A stretch of 64,000 bases of DNA from TMED14 sp965657195 (GTDB lineage: Bacteria; Bacteroidota; Bacteroidia; Flavobacteriales; Schleiferiaceae), in assembly GCA_965657195.1 (NCBI GenBank), contig CBFHNK010000002.1, positions 1 to 64,000 on the forward strand. The letters run 5' to 3'. Positions 34,173-44,306 of the stretch are shown in pieces. The notes under the pieces were generated by a model that saw nothing but the letters and a program-made list of their open reading frames with translations, was not told the DNA's origin and did no database searches. How positions within the stretch are numbered: the first letter of the stretch is position 1; the number at the start of each line of letters is the position of its first letter. The position numbers and the translations under genes were made by a program.

Positions 34173-34853
34173 ATGCAAAAAGTAGTACTTCTGTTCGCCC
34201 TTCTGGCCGCAACCGCCGCCGGAGCGCAAAGCTTGTCCGTCGCGTCGATGGATAGCATTGCCTACATCAATAGCCACAACGGCATCCAGGCTACGGCACA
34301 CGTTTCGGTGACCAACACTTCAAATGCCAGTAAGGATTACATCGTAGTCCGCCGCAAGGTCGGAACCACCGGATTGGTTGATTCCAACTACTTCTGCTGG
34401 GACTTGTGCTACCCTGTGTGGGCCAACCAGAGCCAGGGTACGGTGACCATTGGGGCCGGCAGCACCGCAAACGACTTCAGTGGCTACGCCTACGTTCGCG
34501 ACACCTCGGCCAACGGCCAAGACACCATTTGGTACACCTTTATCAACAATGCCGATGCCACAGATTCGCTTCAGGTCCAGGTGGTGTACGGCTTCAATCG
34601 CTACGTGGCTTCGCCCGAAGCAGAGGTTCAGGTACTGCAGCTTTACCCATCGCCTGCGCGCAGCGGATCGCTGATGTTTGGCCTCCCCTCTGACGCGGTT
34701 CGTGTCGAGTGGGTGGATGCGTTAGGTCGCGTTGCCATGACGGCACCTGTCGGCTCAGATGGTTCGGTGGCTGTCCCCAACCAGCGCGGATTGTGGCTCG
34801 CTCGTGTGGTTCTTACCCGCGGTGAGCGCACGGTGAAGGTGACCGTCAACTAA
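34173..34853 (+). CDS. Small T9SS-sorted secreted protein
   Basis: 226 residues. Signal peptide MQKVVLLFALLAATAAGAQ, a single beta-rich domain (about 20-145) with two cysteines in FCWDLCYPVW that could form a disulfide, then a type A sorting domain (from about 150; LQLYPSPARSGSLMF to ERTVKVTVN). Function unknown. The start at 34173 is preferred to 34119 because it begins the signal peptide and follows a near-consensus TACCTTTA box by 4 bases. It is divergent from the CGPC protein. Confidence 0.83.
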   Translation: MQKVVLLFALLAATAAGAQSLSVASMDSIAYINSHNGIQATAHVSVTNTSNASKDYIVVRRKVGTTGLVDSNYFCWDLCYPVWANQSQGTVTIGAGSTANDFSGYAYVRDTSANGQDTIWYTFINNADATDSLQVQVVYGFNRYVASPEAEVQVLQLYPSPARSGSLMFGLPSDAVRVEWVDALGRVAMTAPVGSDGSVAVPNQRGLWLARVVLTRGERTVKVTVN

Positions 34854-34889
34854 GCATACGAATTCGCCCATAAAGGCGTTAATAGGGGT

Positions 34890-35468
34890 ATGCTTCACCA
34901 CCTACGCGGAACCCTCGTTGCGAAAACCCCCACGCATGTCGTGGTGGAATGCGGCGGGTTGGGCTACCTCATCCAAATTTCGCTGACGACGTTCGGTGAG
35001 TTGCCCGATGGCGGAGAGGTCAAGCTACTGCTTCACCCAGTGTACCGAGAGGACGCGCAGCTCCTGTTTGGTTTTGCTTCGGAACTCGAGCGCGAAGTCT
35101 TTCTCATGCTCAATTCGGTTTCGGGCGTCGGAGCCAGTACCGCCCGCGTCATTTTGTCTACACTTCGCCCCGAAGAGGCGCTGAGCGTCGTGGCGAATGG
35201 GGATTCCGGAAGCCTTCAGCGCATCAAGGGTATCGGTGCCAAGACTGCGCAGCGCATTGTCGTGGATGTCCGCGACAAGGCCGTGAAGCTGGGTGCCTCG
35301 AGTCCCTTGGCGGCGGGCGGATCTTCGGCTCGAAGCGAAGCCCTCGAGGCCCTATTGGTACTCGGATTTGCCCGTCCCGCAGTTGAAAAGGCACTGTCGG
35401 CACTGTCGGCAGAGGCGGCAGATGCCAATGTTGAAGATTTGATCAAACGCGCCTTAGCTCGACTCTGA
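34890..35468 (+). CDS. ruvA: Holliday junction protein RuvA
   Basis: 192 residues; tetrameric junction-binding partner of RuvB. Domain I is an OB fold (HLRGTLVAKTPTHVVVECGGLGYLI); domain II has two helix-hairpin-helix motifs (LNSVSGVGASTARVIL and LQRIKGIGAKTAQRIV); domain III is the short C-terminal helical part. Its TGA overlaps the sprA start (TGATG), a gene pair common in Bacteroidota. A weak CGCC/GGCG hairpin lies just upstream. Confidence 0.95.
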   Translation: MLHHLRGTLVAKTPTHVVVECGGLGYLIQISLTTFGELPDGGEVKLLLHPVYREDAQLLFGFASELEREVFLMLNSVSGVGASTARVILSTLRPEEALSVVANGDSGSLQRIKGIGAKTAQRIVVDVRDKAVKLGASSPLAAGGSSARSEALEALLVLGFARPAVEKALSALSAEAADANVEDLIKRALARL

Positions 35469-38400
35469 TGAACATTCGTGGGGTACTGGTTGGGCTAGGC
35501 TTGCTGGCGGTTTTGCGCCTTGGGGCACAAGACACGACAAGCACGGGCTGGCCGATGCCGGGACTGCCGACTCCCCCGAACTGGAAGACCGAGGTGACCT
35601 ATGATCCCGTAACCGGATTTTACATCCTGCAGCGCACGGTGGCGGGGGTTCCTGTTGGTGCTCCGCGCTACCTTAGTGAGGCAGACTACCAAAAGTTTAA
35701 GTTCAGTCAGCTGGAATCAGACTATTGGCAGCAGCGGTGGGCCCAAGGAACGAGCACTTCAGACCGCGACGGCTCGAGCATCGTGCCGGACATGAACATC
35801 ACCAATCCCGTCCTGCGGGACATTTTTGGTTCGGACCAACTCGAAATCCGCCCTACGGGTAGTGCGGAACTGCGCTTTGGGCTTCGCTACCAGCACATCA
35901 AAAACCCCATTGTTCCGGAACGCAACCGGCGCACCTTGGCGTTTGACTTCGACCAAAAAATGCAGATTAGCGCGGCCGGCAAGCTGGGCGACCGCCTGAA
36001 CCTCAACTTCAACTTTGATACCGAGGCCACCTTTGCCTTCGAAAACAAGGTCAAACTGGACTTCAAAGGACAAGAAGACGACATCCTCAAGGGCTTCGAA
36101 ATGGGCGACGTCAGCCTTCCGACCAACGGGAGCCTGATTACCGGGGTTCAAAGTCTTTTTGGCCTCAAGACTCAGATGCAGTTTGGCAAGACGACCGTGA
36201 CCACGGTCCTCGCCGAACAGCGCTCGCAGAGTCAGAGCATGAATATTCAGGGCGGAGCCTCTACGCAAGAGTTTCTGATTCAAGGAGATGCGTACGAGGC
36301 CAACCGCCACTTTTTTCTGTCGCAGTTCTTTCGCGACCGCTACGAGCAGTGGGTCGGAACCCGCCCCATCATCCAATCCCCCGTGCAAATTACCCGTGTG
36401 GAGGTGTGGGTGACCAACCGCCGCAACACCCCGACCGAAGTTCGCAACCTTATCGCATTCTTGGACCTCGGGGAAGGGGAGGTGGGCGCCTACCGAAGTT
36501 CTTCCCGAAGCCTTCCGGGTGAAGCCATTTTCCCTGGCCCAAGTGCAGATCCGTGGCCCAGCAACCGAGTCAACCGTTTAGATCCGCAAGAACTGCTTCA
36601 ACGATATGCCTCAATCCGAGATGCCGCCTCGGCGGGATCCATTCTCGACGCAAGCGGCTATGACGGCAACATTGAGTACGCCCAACTCACTAATGCCCGA
36701 ATGCTGCAGCCGAACGAGTACAGCTTTAACCCCCAGCTCGGATACCTTTCGCTCAACACGGCCCTCAACCAAGACGAGGTCGTCGCGGTGGCCTACCAGT
36801 ACACGGTTAACGGTCGGACCTACCAGGTGGGTGAGTTTTCGAATGACGGAATCGTCGCTCCAAAGTCGCTCATTCTCAAGCTTCTCAAGCACCAAATTCT
36901 CAACGTCCGCAGCCCGGCCTGGGACCTCATGATGAAGAACGTGTACAACCTCAACGCGTTTCAACTGAGCCCCGAAGATTTTCGCCTTGAACTGCTGTAC
37001 GTCAACGACGAGACCGGACTACCGATTCCGTTTTTACCCAAGTCAAGCGTCAAGGACCAGCTCCTGGTTCAAGTCCTGCAGACCGATAAGGTGAACAGCA
37101 ACGGCGACCCTTTTCCCGACGGACTTTTTGATTTTGTCGAGGGTCTGACGGTGCTGACGTCCACGGGGCGCATCATCTTGCCTGCGCTTGAGCCGTTTGG
37201 ATCGTCTCTTTCGAAGCAGCTTTCGACGGCAGACGAGCGCAAGCGCTATGTCTACCAAGAGCTCTACGACTCGACGCTGTTCCGCGCCCAGGAACAGACC
37301 CAGCGCAACAAGTTCATGCTCCGTGGCCGCTACAAGTCGGCGGGCGGATCAGTCATTCAGCTCAATTCATTCAACATTCCGCGCGGATCCATTTCGGTCA
37401 CGGCCGGAGGCAATCGACTGACAGAAAATCAGGATTTCACTGTAGACTACGCCCTTGGTCAAGTTCGAATCATCAACGAAGCCATTGTGCAGAGTGGGGT
37501 TCCGATTCGCGTGAACTTCGAGAACAATTCGCTTTTCAATTTTCAGGCAAAAACATTTACCGGCCTCACTGTCAACCATCAGCTCCAGCCGAACTGGGTG
37601 GTCGGAGGCTCACTCCTACAGCTCCGCGAGGGGGCACTTACCCAAAAAGTGAGCGCGGGCGACGAGCCTGTCCGCAACGCCATTTGGGGACTCAATACGC
37701 AGTATGAGAAGAATTTACCGGGTTTGACGCGCGCACTCGACAAGCTCCCTTTTGTGTCGACGAAGGCGCCGTCAAGCATCATGCTCACGGCAGAAGTAGC
37801 GCAGCTCCTTCCCGGATCACCGCGGATTATCAACGTAAACGGCGAGCCGACCACCTACCTCGACGACTTCGAAAGCAGTCAAACGGCAATCGACCTTCGC
37901 GGAACCACCACCTGGCAGCTCGCCTCTGTGCCCGACGGCCAGCCCGACCTCTTTCCTGAGGCTTCCATGGCCAACGACTGGGCTTCGAACTATAACCGGG
38001 CTCGCCTGGCTTGGTACATGATCGACAACTCGTTCTTTACCGGAACCAGCATCACTCCCCAAAACATTCGCGACAACCCCGCCATCACGAGCGACCACTA
38101 CCAGCGCATGGTTCCGTTTGCTGAGGTGTTCCCCAACATCACCCTGGACCCGAGTCAGGCGCGCAACATCAACACCTTTGATTTGCAGTTTGACCCCACT
38201 GAGCGCGGTCCGTACAACTACGACGTTCAGGGACTGAACGGAATTTCTGCGGGTCTGAACCCCGATGGAAGCCTTAAAGATCCGCGCAGCCGTTGGGGCG
38301 GAATCATGCGCCAGCTCACCATCAACAACTTTGAGGAGCAAAACATCGAGTTCGTCCAGTTCTGGGTGATGGACCCCTTCTTGGACAACCCCAGTGCGCC

Positions 38401-41400
38401 GGGCGGCGACGTCTACCTCCACCTTGGCAACGTGTCTGAGGACATCCTCAAGGACGGAATGCAATCGTTTGAACACGGCCTCCCCTCGGACGGTTCGCGA
38501 ACGGATGTAGACTCCTCGGTGTGGGGCTATGCCTCTCGCTACCAGCCTGTTGTGGACGCCTTTGACAACAGCGAGGCCTCGCGTCCCAACCAGGATGTAG
38601 GTCTCGACGGACTCCGCGACGACGACGAGCGCCGCTGGCTTGGCCCCGGTTCCCAGACCTACCTCGACCGGCTTCAAGCGGCATTTGGCCCCGGAAGCCC
38701 TATCTACACTGCTGCTCAGCTTGACCCCGCAGCAGACAATTTTGTCTTTTACCGCGGGAGCAACCAGGACCAAGCAAACGCCAACATTCTTCAGAGGTAC
38801 CGCTACTTCAACAACCCCGACGGCAATTCTCGCACCGACCTCGTTGACGGCCAGCCCGCCATGAGCACCAACATGCCCGACAAAGAGGATGTCAACCGTG
38901 ACGCCACCCTCAACCGAAGCGAGCAGTACTTCAGCTACCGAATTTCAATGCGCCCCGAGGACCTCGTCGTCGGCCAGAACTACATCGCAGATATCTACGA
39001 GACCACTACCGACTTGCTTCCTGACCAAACCCGCAAGCCCGTACGGTGGATTCAGTTCAAGATTCCGGTATTTGAACCGGACCAGAAAGTGAATGGCGCC
39101 CAGGACTTTAGGTCGGTGCGCTTCGCGCGTTGGATTTTGCGCGACTGGCAGCAGCCCGTGGTACTCCGCATGGCCCGATTGGACCTCGTGCGCGGAGAAT
39201 GGCGGCGCTACCGATTCAGCCTCGACGCGGCGCGCGAGATGATTCCCGTGGACGAATCCGACGAAACCTCGTTTGCCGTCAACGCCGTGAACCTTGAAGA
39301 GAACGGCGGCCGGGTTCCTGTGGCCTACGTCATGCCTCCGGGGATCCGCCGTCAAGTACTGCTCGGCAACACCTCAATCCTTCAGCAGAACGAGCAGTCG
39401 CTAAGCCTGCGCACCTGCGGGCTCCGCGACGGAGACGGACGCGCCGTCTTCAAGAACACCAGCGTCGACATGCGCATGAACAAACGCGTGAAAATGTTTG
39501 TGCACGCGGAAGCAGGCGACAACCCCAATGGGTTGAACGACGGCGACTTGCGTCTTTTTGTGCGCTTCGGAAACGACTACAGCCAGAACTACTACGAATA
39601 CGAAATGCCCCTCACCGTGACCCCGTGGGCGAGCACTGCAGAAGATGTAGTATGGCCCGCGGCCAACGATGTTGACATCGAGTTTGCAATCTGGACGGCG
39701 CTCAAGCTTGAACGCGATGCCGCCATGCGCACCAATCCCAACATTACTCCCGCAATGCCCTACGAGCGGGTAGATGGCGACCGGGTATACCGTGTGGTGG
39801 GTACGCCCAACCTCGGGTGGGTCCGCACGATGATGGTGGGTGTTCGCAACCCGCGCCGCTCCTCGACCAACCCGACGGACGACGGCTTAAACAAATGTGC
39901 GGAGGTATGGATCAACGAACTCCGCATGACCGACTTTGACAACCGCGGTGGCGTGGCGGGCATTGCGCGCGGAACCGCCAAACTCGCCGACCTCGGCCAA
40001 GTGGCGCTGAGTGGCGGCTTCTCGACTCCTGGATTTGGGGGAATCGATATGGCGCCCAACGAGCGCAATAAGTTCAGTTCGGTCAACTACGACATGCAGA
40101 CCAACGTGGACCTGCACCGCTTTTTACCGGGGAACAGCCGACTCCGCCTCCCGATGTTCGTCACCCATGCTCAGGACTGGAAGACCCCCATGTTCAATCC
40201 CTACAGTCCCGACATCGAAATGGGCAAAGCGATTGACAACCTTCCGGGCGCTCAGGCCAAGGATTCGCTGCGTACCATGGTCAGCGACTTCATGCAGCGC
40301 CGCGCCGTCGCCTTCACCAATGTTCGACTTGACCGCGCGCCAAGTGGCGGATCCGCCGGGGGACGCGGCCCAGCGATCGGTCCGCCGGGAATGGGAGATT
40401 CCGAATCAAAGTCAGCAGCCCAAGGTCTCAATGCCGGCGAAGGCAGCGCCAAGCTCCCCAAAAGGCCGATGCCGTGGGACGTTGAAAACCTCAGCGCCAC
40501 GTACGCCTTTAATGAAGTACTGCGCCGCGACGCCAACACGCTTCAGGACCTCAGGGTCGAGAACCGCGGAAGCCTTGCCTACGCCTACCAAACAAAGCCG
40601 ATTAATATTCAGCCCTTTAAAAATCTAAAGCCCAAGAGCCTCGCCCTAATTCGCGACGCCAACCTCAACCTTACGCCTTCGCGCGTGAGCATCCGCGCTG
40701 ACGTCCTTCGAAGCCAGCAGACCATGCAGATGCGCAATGTGGACAATCCAAAGTTCCAGCTGCCGATCACGTACAGCAAGAACTTCACGATGGACCGCAA
40801 CTACAATGTCATTTGGGATCCGACCAAAATGTGGAAGCTCGACTACACCTCGCGCATTCGACTGCGCTTTGACGAGCTCCCGGGCCCCAATTCCGAGGAC
40901 AGTGTGCGGAATTTCTTGAACGAAAACCTTCGCGAAGGTGGTCGCCCCATCGAATACCACCACACTATCAACACCACGTGGGCGATTCCGATTAATAAGC
41001 TCCCGCTGATGGGATTTTTGCAAACTCAGGTTCGCTACACTGCGGACTTGGACTGGAAGACCAACTCGCTCTGGGCGAGCCGTCCGGGCTTGGATTCGCT
41101 GAATTTCGGAAACACGGTCGAGTCCAGTGGCAAGTGGAACGCCTCAGCCAACGCAAACATGGCGACGCTGTACAATCTGATTCCGGGGTACAGCAAGCTT
41201 AAAAAGCCCGCCCGTGGGGCGACGGCCCGAGGCGGAAAGGGTCCGGCTAAAGCCGCCGGGGCGAAGGCGAAGACCGATAAAGCCGATGAGCCGAAGTTGG
41301 CCAAGACAATATTGGTGGGCGCAGTGGATTTCGCGACCATGCTCAAGAGTGTCAATGCCACCGCGAGTCTCAATACGGGGTCGCTGTTGCCAGGGTTCTC

Positions 41401-42748
41401 GACCACTCCCGTACTGAGTGGAATGTCGCCTTCGGCCCAATGGGCGCCGGGATGGAAGGCCGCGGTGGGGCTCCCGCACGATCTTCCGTCGCTGGCTTCG
41501 GCAAGTGGATGGTTGCTCGAAAATCCGCGCCAGCCGCTGCGCGCGAGCGAAACCACGACCCGCAACATCACACTGCGCGCGCAGCTTGAACCACTTCAGG
41601 ACATGCGCATCACCCTCAATGCAACCCAGACCTACGGGCGGCAGGCATCCTACACCTACCGCTACTCCACGGGGACGGGGATCGATTCTTTATTCGATCA
41701 GGGCTTCCACGCGTTCAATCCTCAAGAAGTGGTCACCTACAGCAGTAGCTGGCTGTCGTGGCCAACTGCGTTTGATGTGAGTAAGGGTCCCGATTTCGAA
41801 AGCGCGGCCTACGATCAGTTCAAAGCGGCCCGCTTGGACGCTTCAAAGCGCTTGGCGGATGAGCAACGCCTGCGCGATCCCAACTACGCAGCCAATTTTA
41901 TTGATGTGGCTGATTCGTCGCGCTACGGATACGACGGATTCTCGGTCCTTCACACGGATGTCCTCGCCAACGCCTTCTTGACGGCGTACGGAAACCGCTG
42001 GACCGCCAACCTGCCCATGGGCAACTACGCGGCACTGCCGTTCTTCCCGAACTGGAACGCGACCTACACGGGACTCATGCGTCTGAAGGCGGTGCGCAAC
42101 GTCTTTACTGCACTTAGCCTTAGCCACTCATATGCCAGCACGATGACGGTTACGGGACTTCAAACCCACATGCTGCGTGCCCAGCGCCTTCAGGACAATC
42201 CTTTGGACCCCTTCCCGCGCAACGACAACTTCGACATTATGCCCGACCGCCAAGTAGGCCAGATTTCGGTTACCGAATCCATGTCGCCGCTGCTCGGAGT
42301 CGACCTGCGCACCAAGACCAACGCTACATTTAAGCTGAACTACGGCATGACCCGCCAGCTCAACCTCAGTATGGCCAACAACCAACTCACAGAGAGCAAG
42401 TCCAAGGACGTCACGGTGGGCGTCGGCTACATCGTCAAGGATGTGCAGTTCCGCATTGTGGAGAATGGCGGAATTCCACGGACCATTAAGTCCAACCTCG
42501 AACTCAAGCTCGACGTCAAATTCAGTGACAACCAAACGGTAATTCGCCGAATTCTGGAGGATTTCAATCAAGCAACCGCCGGCCAAACACGGACCACAAT
42601 CAAGTTGACCGCCGACTACCGCATGAGTCGCCGCCTGACGACCCAGTTCTACTACGACCAAACGGTCAGTTCGTTCAAAACTTCGCAGGCGTTCCCCACC
42701 AACCAGTGGCAAAGTGGTATTGCCCTGCGCCTAAATCTGGGCGGATAA
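35468..42748 (+). CDS. sprA: T9SS translocon / gliding protein SprA
   Basis: 2426 residues. SprA forms the giant outer-membrane barrel through which type IX secretion cargo passes. Signal peptide at 1-20 (LVGLGLLAVLRLGAQ), then repeated barrel-type strands along the whole length. Recognisable family stretches include LEIRPTGSAELRFGLRY, NFNFDTEATFAFENK, YLDDFESSQTAIDLRG and WINELRMTDFDNRGGVAG. The C-terminus ends in a strand (SGIALRLNLGG). Two low-complexity loops stand out: a Gly/Pro-rich one near 1626-1655 and a Lys/Ala/Gly-rich one near 1911-1945. Three probable cargo proteins lie in this window (32.1, 34.2 and 58.9 kb). Confidence 0.95.
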   Translation: MNIRGVLVGLGLLAVLRLGAQDTTSTGWPMPGLPTPPNWKTEVTYDPVTGFYILQRTVAGVPVGAPRYLSEADYQKFKFSQLESDYWQQRWAQGTSTSDRDGSSIVPDMNITNPVLRDIFGSDQLEIRPTGSAELRFGLRYQHIKNPIVPERNRRTLAFDFDQKMQISAAGKLGDRLNLNFNFDTEATFAFENKVKLDFKGQEDDILKGFEMGDVSLPTNGSLITGVQSLFGLKTQMQFGKTTVTTVLAEQRSQSQSMNIQGGASTQEFLIQGDAYEANRHFFLSQFFRDRYEQWVGTRPIIQSPVQITRVEVWVTNRRNTPTEVRNLIAFLDLGEGEVGAYRSSSRSLPGEAIFPGPSADPWPSNRVNRLDPQELLQRYASIRDAASAGSILDASGYDGNIEYAQLTNARMLQPNEYSFNPQLGYLSLNTALNQDEVVAVAYQYTVNGRTYQVGEFSNDGIVAPKSLILKLLKHQILNVRSPAWDLMMKNVYNLNAFQLSPEDFRLELLYVNDETGLPIPFLPKSSVKDQLLVQVLQTDKVNSNGDPFPDGLFDFVEGLTVLTSTGRIILPALEPFGSSLSKQLSTADERKRYVYQELYDSTLFRAQEQTQRNKFMLRGRYKSAGGSVIQLNSFNIPRGSISVTAGGNRLTENQDFTVDYALGQVRIINEAIVQSGVPIRVNFENNSLFNFQAKTFTGLTVNHQLQPNWVVGGSLLQLREGALTQKVSAGDEPVRNAIWGLNTQYEKNLPGLTRALDKLPFVSTKAPSSIMLTAEVAQLLPGSPRIINVNGEPTTYLDDFESSQTAIDLRGTTTWQLASVPDGQPDLFPEASMANDWASNYNRARLAWYMIDNSFFTGTSITPQNIRDNPAITSDHYQRMVPFAEVFPNITLDPSQARNINTFDLQFDPTERGPYNYDVQGLNGISAGLNPDGSLKDPRSRWGGIMRQLTINNFEEQNIEFVQFWVMDPFLDNPSAPGGDVYLHLGNVSEDILKDGMQSFEHGLPSDGSRTDVDSSVWGYASRYQPVVDAFDNSEASRPNQDVGLDGLRDDDERRWLGPGSQTYLDRLQAAFGPGSPIYTAAQLDPAADNFVFYRGSNQDQANANILQRYRYFNNPDGNSRTDLVDGQPAMSTNMPDKEDVNRDATLNRSEQYFSYRISMRPEDLVVGQNYIADIYETTTDLLPDQTRKPVRWIQFKIPVFEPDQKVNGAQDFRSVRFARWILRDWQQPVVLRMARLDLVRGEWRRYRFSLDAAREMIPVDESDETSFAVNAVNLEENGGRVPVAYVMPPGIRRQVLLGNTSILQQNEQSLSLRTCGLRDGDGRAVFKNTSVDMRMNKRVKMFVHAEAGDNPNGLNDGDLRLFVRFGNDYSQNYYEYEMPLTVTPWASTAEDVVWPAANDVDIEFAIWTALKLERDAAMRTNPNITPAMPYERVDGDRVYRVVGTPNLGWVRTMMVGVRNPRRSSTNPTDDGLNKCAEVWINELRMTDFDNRGGVAGIARGTAKLADLGQVALSGGFSTPGFGGIDMAPNERNKFSSVNYDMQTNVDLHRFLPGNSRLRLPMFVTHAQDWKTPMFNPYSPDIEMGKAIDNLPGAQAKDSLRTMVSDFMQRRAVAFTNVRLDRAPSGGSAGGRGPAIGPPGMGDSESKSAAQGLNAGEGSAKLPKRPMPWDVENLSATYAFNEVLRRDANTLQDLRVENRGSLAYAYQTKPINIQPFKNLKPKSLALIRDANLNLTPSRVSIRADVLRSQQTMQMRNVDNPKFQLPITYSKNFTMDRNYNVIWDPTKMWKLDYTSRIRLRFDELPGPNSEDSVRNFLNENLREGGRPIEYHHTINTTWAIPINKLPLMGFLQTQVRYTADLDWKTNSLWASRPGLDSLNFGNTVESSGKWNASANANMATLYNLIPGYSKLKKPARGATARGGKGPAKAAGAKAKTDKADEPKLAKTILVGAVDFATMLKSVNATASLNTGSLLPGFSTTPVLSGMSPSAQWAPGWKAAVGLPHDLPSLASASGWLLENPRQPLRASETTTRNITLRAQLEPLQDMRITLNATQTYGRQASYTYRYSTGTGIDSLFDQGFHAFNPQEVVTYSSSWLSWPTAFDVSKGPDFESAAYDQFKAARLDASKRLADEQRLRDPNYAANFIDVADSSRYGYDGFSVLHTDVLANAFLTAYGNRWTANLPMGNYAALPFFPNWNATYTGLMRLKAVRNVFTALSLSHSYASTMTVTGLQTHMLRAQRLQDNPLDPFPRNDNFDIMPDRQVGQISVTESMSPLLGVDLRTKTNATFKLNYGMTRQLNLSMANNQLTESKSKDVTVGVGYIVKDVQFRIVENGGIPRTIKSNLELKLDVKFSDNQTVIRRILEDFNQATAGQTRTTIKLTADYRMSRRLTTQFYYDQTVSSFKTSQAFPTNQWQSGIALRLNLGG

Positions 42749-42766
42749 TTCGAGCCTGCGACTTCC

Positions 42767-42774
42767 TATATTTG
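42767..42774 (+). promoter_or_regulatory. -7 box of gcvH (TATATTTG)
   Basis: Perfect TAnnTTTG match, 4 bases before the ATG. No glycine riboswitch fits in the 30-base gap after sprA. Confidence 0.65.
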
Positions 42775-42778
42775 CGCT

Positions 42779-43159
42779 ATGGAATTTCCAAGCAACGTAC
42801 GCTACACCAAAGACCACGAGTGGATTCGCCTGGACGGCGACATCGCCACCGTTGGCATCACAGATTTTGCCCAAGGAGAATTGGGAGACATCGTATTCGT
42901 CGACATCCCGACTGAAGGCGAGACCCTCGCTGCCGAAGAGGTATTCGGATCCGTTGAAGCCGTAAAGACGGTGAGCGACCTCTACCTGCCTGTGGCCGGA
43001 GAGATTGTAGAAGTCAATTCGGACATCGACGGACAGCCCGACTTAGTCAACACTGATCCCTACGGCGCAGGCTGGATGGTGCGCATCAAAGTGGCCTCAG
43101 TTGCAGACGTTGAGGCGCTACTCGATGTAGATGCTTACCGCGCGTTGGTCGGCGCATAA
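42779..43159 (+). CDS. gcvH: Glycine cleavage system H protein
   Basis: 126-residue lipoyl carrier of the glycine cleavage system. The lipoylated lysine is K63 in FGSVEAVKTVSDLYLP, and the protein has the family start YTKDHEWIRLDGDIATVGITDFAQ and the usual length. The other cleavage enzymes are not in the window. It stands between sprA and a VanZ-like gene, an order seen in other Bacteroidota. The gap to the next gene is 11 bases. Confidence 0.96.
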   Translation: MEFPSNVRYTKDHEWIRLDGDIATVGITDFAQGELGDIVFVDIPTEGETLAAEEVFGSVEAVKTVSDLYLPVAGEIVEVNSDIDGQPDLVNTDPYGAGWMVRIKVASVADVEALLDVDAYRALVGA

Positions 43160-43170
43160 TCCGCCTTTTT

Positions 43171-43557
43171 GTGCAAAAAATACTCCAGCAGCGCTGGTTT
43201 TGGCTAATGCTCGCCCTTCTTTGGGCGGGCATTGTCCTTTTTTACTCGCTGCAGCCTAGTGTGGAGTTGCCTGGAATCTTTCGCATGCTTCGCGACGTGG
43301 TCTTGCACTTTGCTGCCTATGCCGGAATCGCGTTTCCCTTAATGCTATACAGCCGTTCCCAGGCGGGACCTTGGAAGGTGTTTTTGTTAAGTTTCTTGTA
43401 CGGATTAGCCGTTGAATTTCTGCAACCCATTGTCGCCGAGGGCCGTATGTTTTCGTGGTCCGATGTCGGTGCGAATACCGCTGGCATCGCGGTAGGCATG
43501 CTTCTTGCTCGATTCCTTAGAAAGCGTATCTTTAACCCCAAACACGACGTAGTATGA
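43171..43557 (+). CDS. VanZ-like membrane protein
   Basis: 128 residues, about four hydrophobic segments, with the VanZ-family pattern SLQPSVELPG, KDVVLHFAAYAG-like (here RDVVLHFAAYAG), LLYGLAVEFLQPIVAEGRMFSWSDVGANTAG. Family function is unclear; the name comes from a teicoplanin-resistance accessory protein. Start is GTG at 43171, with no ATG available before the first helix. The stop overlaps the tonB-like ATG (ATGA). Confidence 0.86.
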   Translation: MQKILQQRWFWLMLALLWAGIVLFYSLQPSVELPGIFRMLRDVVLHFAAYAGIAFPLMLYSRSQAGPWKVFLLSFLYGLAVEFLQPIVAEGRMFSWSDVGANTAGIAVGMLLARFLRKRIFNPKHDVV

Positions 43558-44252
43558 ACCCGCGTAAAAATTTTGGTGCAGACCTCGACGCTCGCAAGGG
43601 CCTTTTTCTGCAGCTTGGTCTCGTGATCGCCCTTGGCGTCACCTGGATGGCTTTTGAATGGAGGACGTACGAAACAGGTCCAATGGATTTGGGTACACTT
43701 GAGGGCGTTTTAGAGGACGAAGAAATGATCGTCACGAACCGCAACACTCCGCCACCCCCTCCGCCGCCCCCCGCGCCGACGTTGGAGTTCAAGATTGTGG
43801 ATGACAAGATTGACATCGTAGAGATTGATCTAATCTCAACTGAAATTGACGATGATGCCGCAATCGACATTTTAGAAGTGAGTACGGATGACGAGGTATT
43901 CAGCTTCGTGAACGTTGAAAACCGTCCTGTATTCCCGGGCTGTGAAAACCTGCCTACCGAAGACGAGCGATTCAACTGCTTCAACCTCAAGGCGCGCCAG
44001 TTTATTGGTAAGAACTTCGAGTTCCCAGAGATGGCCAAGCAAATGGGTATTCAAGGTAAAGTATGGGTTTCGTTTGTCATCGACAAAGACGGCAAGGTGA
44101 CCAACGTCAAAGTTGACCGTGGAGTAGATAAGCTCCTGGATGAAGAAGCGATTCGTGTCGTGCGCATGATGCCAAAGATGTCCCCTGCGAAGGTGGGTGG
44201 TCGTCCGGTAAAAATGAGCTACACGCTGCCGATCAACGCCCGACTTCAGTAG
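43554..44252 (+). CDS. Energy transducer TonB family protein
   Basis: 232 residues. Cytoplasmic N-terminus, one membrane helix (about 17-35), an acidic linker with a short proline run (66-74) followed by an Asp/Ile/Glu-rich segment, and a C-terminal TonB domain (about 150-232; GKVWVSFVIDKDGKVTNVKVDRGVD to PVKMSYTLPINARLQ). It transmits proton-motive force to outer-membrane receptors. No ExbB/ExbD genes are present here. Co-transcribed with the VanZ-like gene and followed by a strong terminator. Confidence 0.92.
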   Translation: MNPRKNFGADLDARKGLFLQLGLVIALGVTWMAFEWRTYETGPMDLGTLEGVLEDEEMIVTNRNTPPPPPPPPAPTLEFKIVDDKIDIVEIDLISTEIDDDAAIDILEVSTDDEVFSFVNVENRPVFPGCENLPTEDERFNCFNLKARQFIGKNFEFPEMAKQMGIQGKVWVSFVIDKDGKVTNVKVDRGVDKLLDEEAIRVVRMMPKMSPAKVGGRPVKMSYTLPINARLQ

Positions 44253-44270
44253 TCGCGCACCCTTAAACAC

Positions 44271-44296
44271 AACCCCGGGTCTCCCGGGGTTTTTTA
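44271..44296 (+). terminator. Rho-independent terminator after tonB-like gene
   Basis: Stem AACCCCGGG / CCCGGGGTT, loop TCT, then a T-run. It closes the gcvH-vanZ-tonB unit. Confidence 0.9.
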
Positions 44297-44306
44297 TTGC
44301 ACCACC

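Noticed and set aside
37817..38773. 318-residue minus-strand frame in sprA
   Set aside because: Shadow of GC-rich sprA codons; Val/Ala/Gly/Arg-rich with no recognisable domain.
42749..42778. Glycine riboswitch upstream of gcvH
   Set aside because: Only 30 bases separate sprA and gcvH, and they hold the -7 box; no room for an aptamer.
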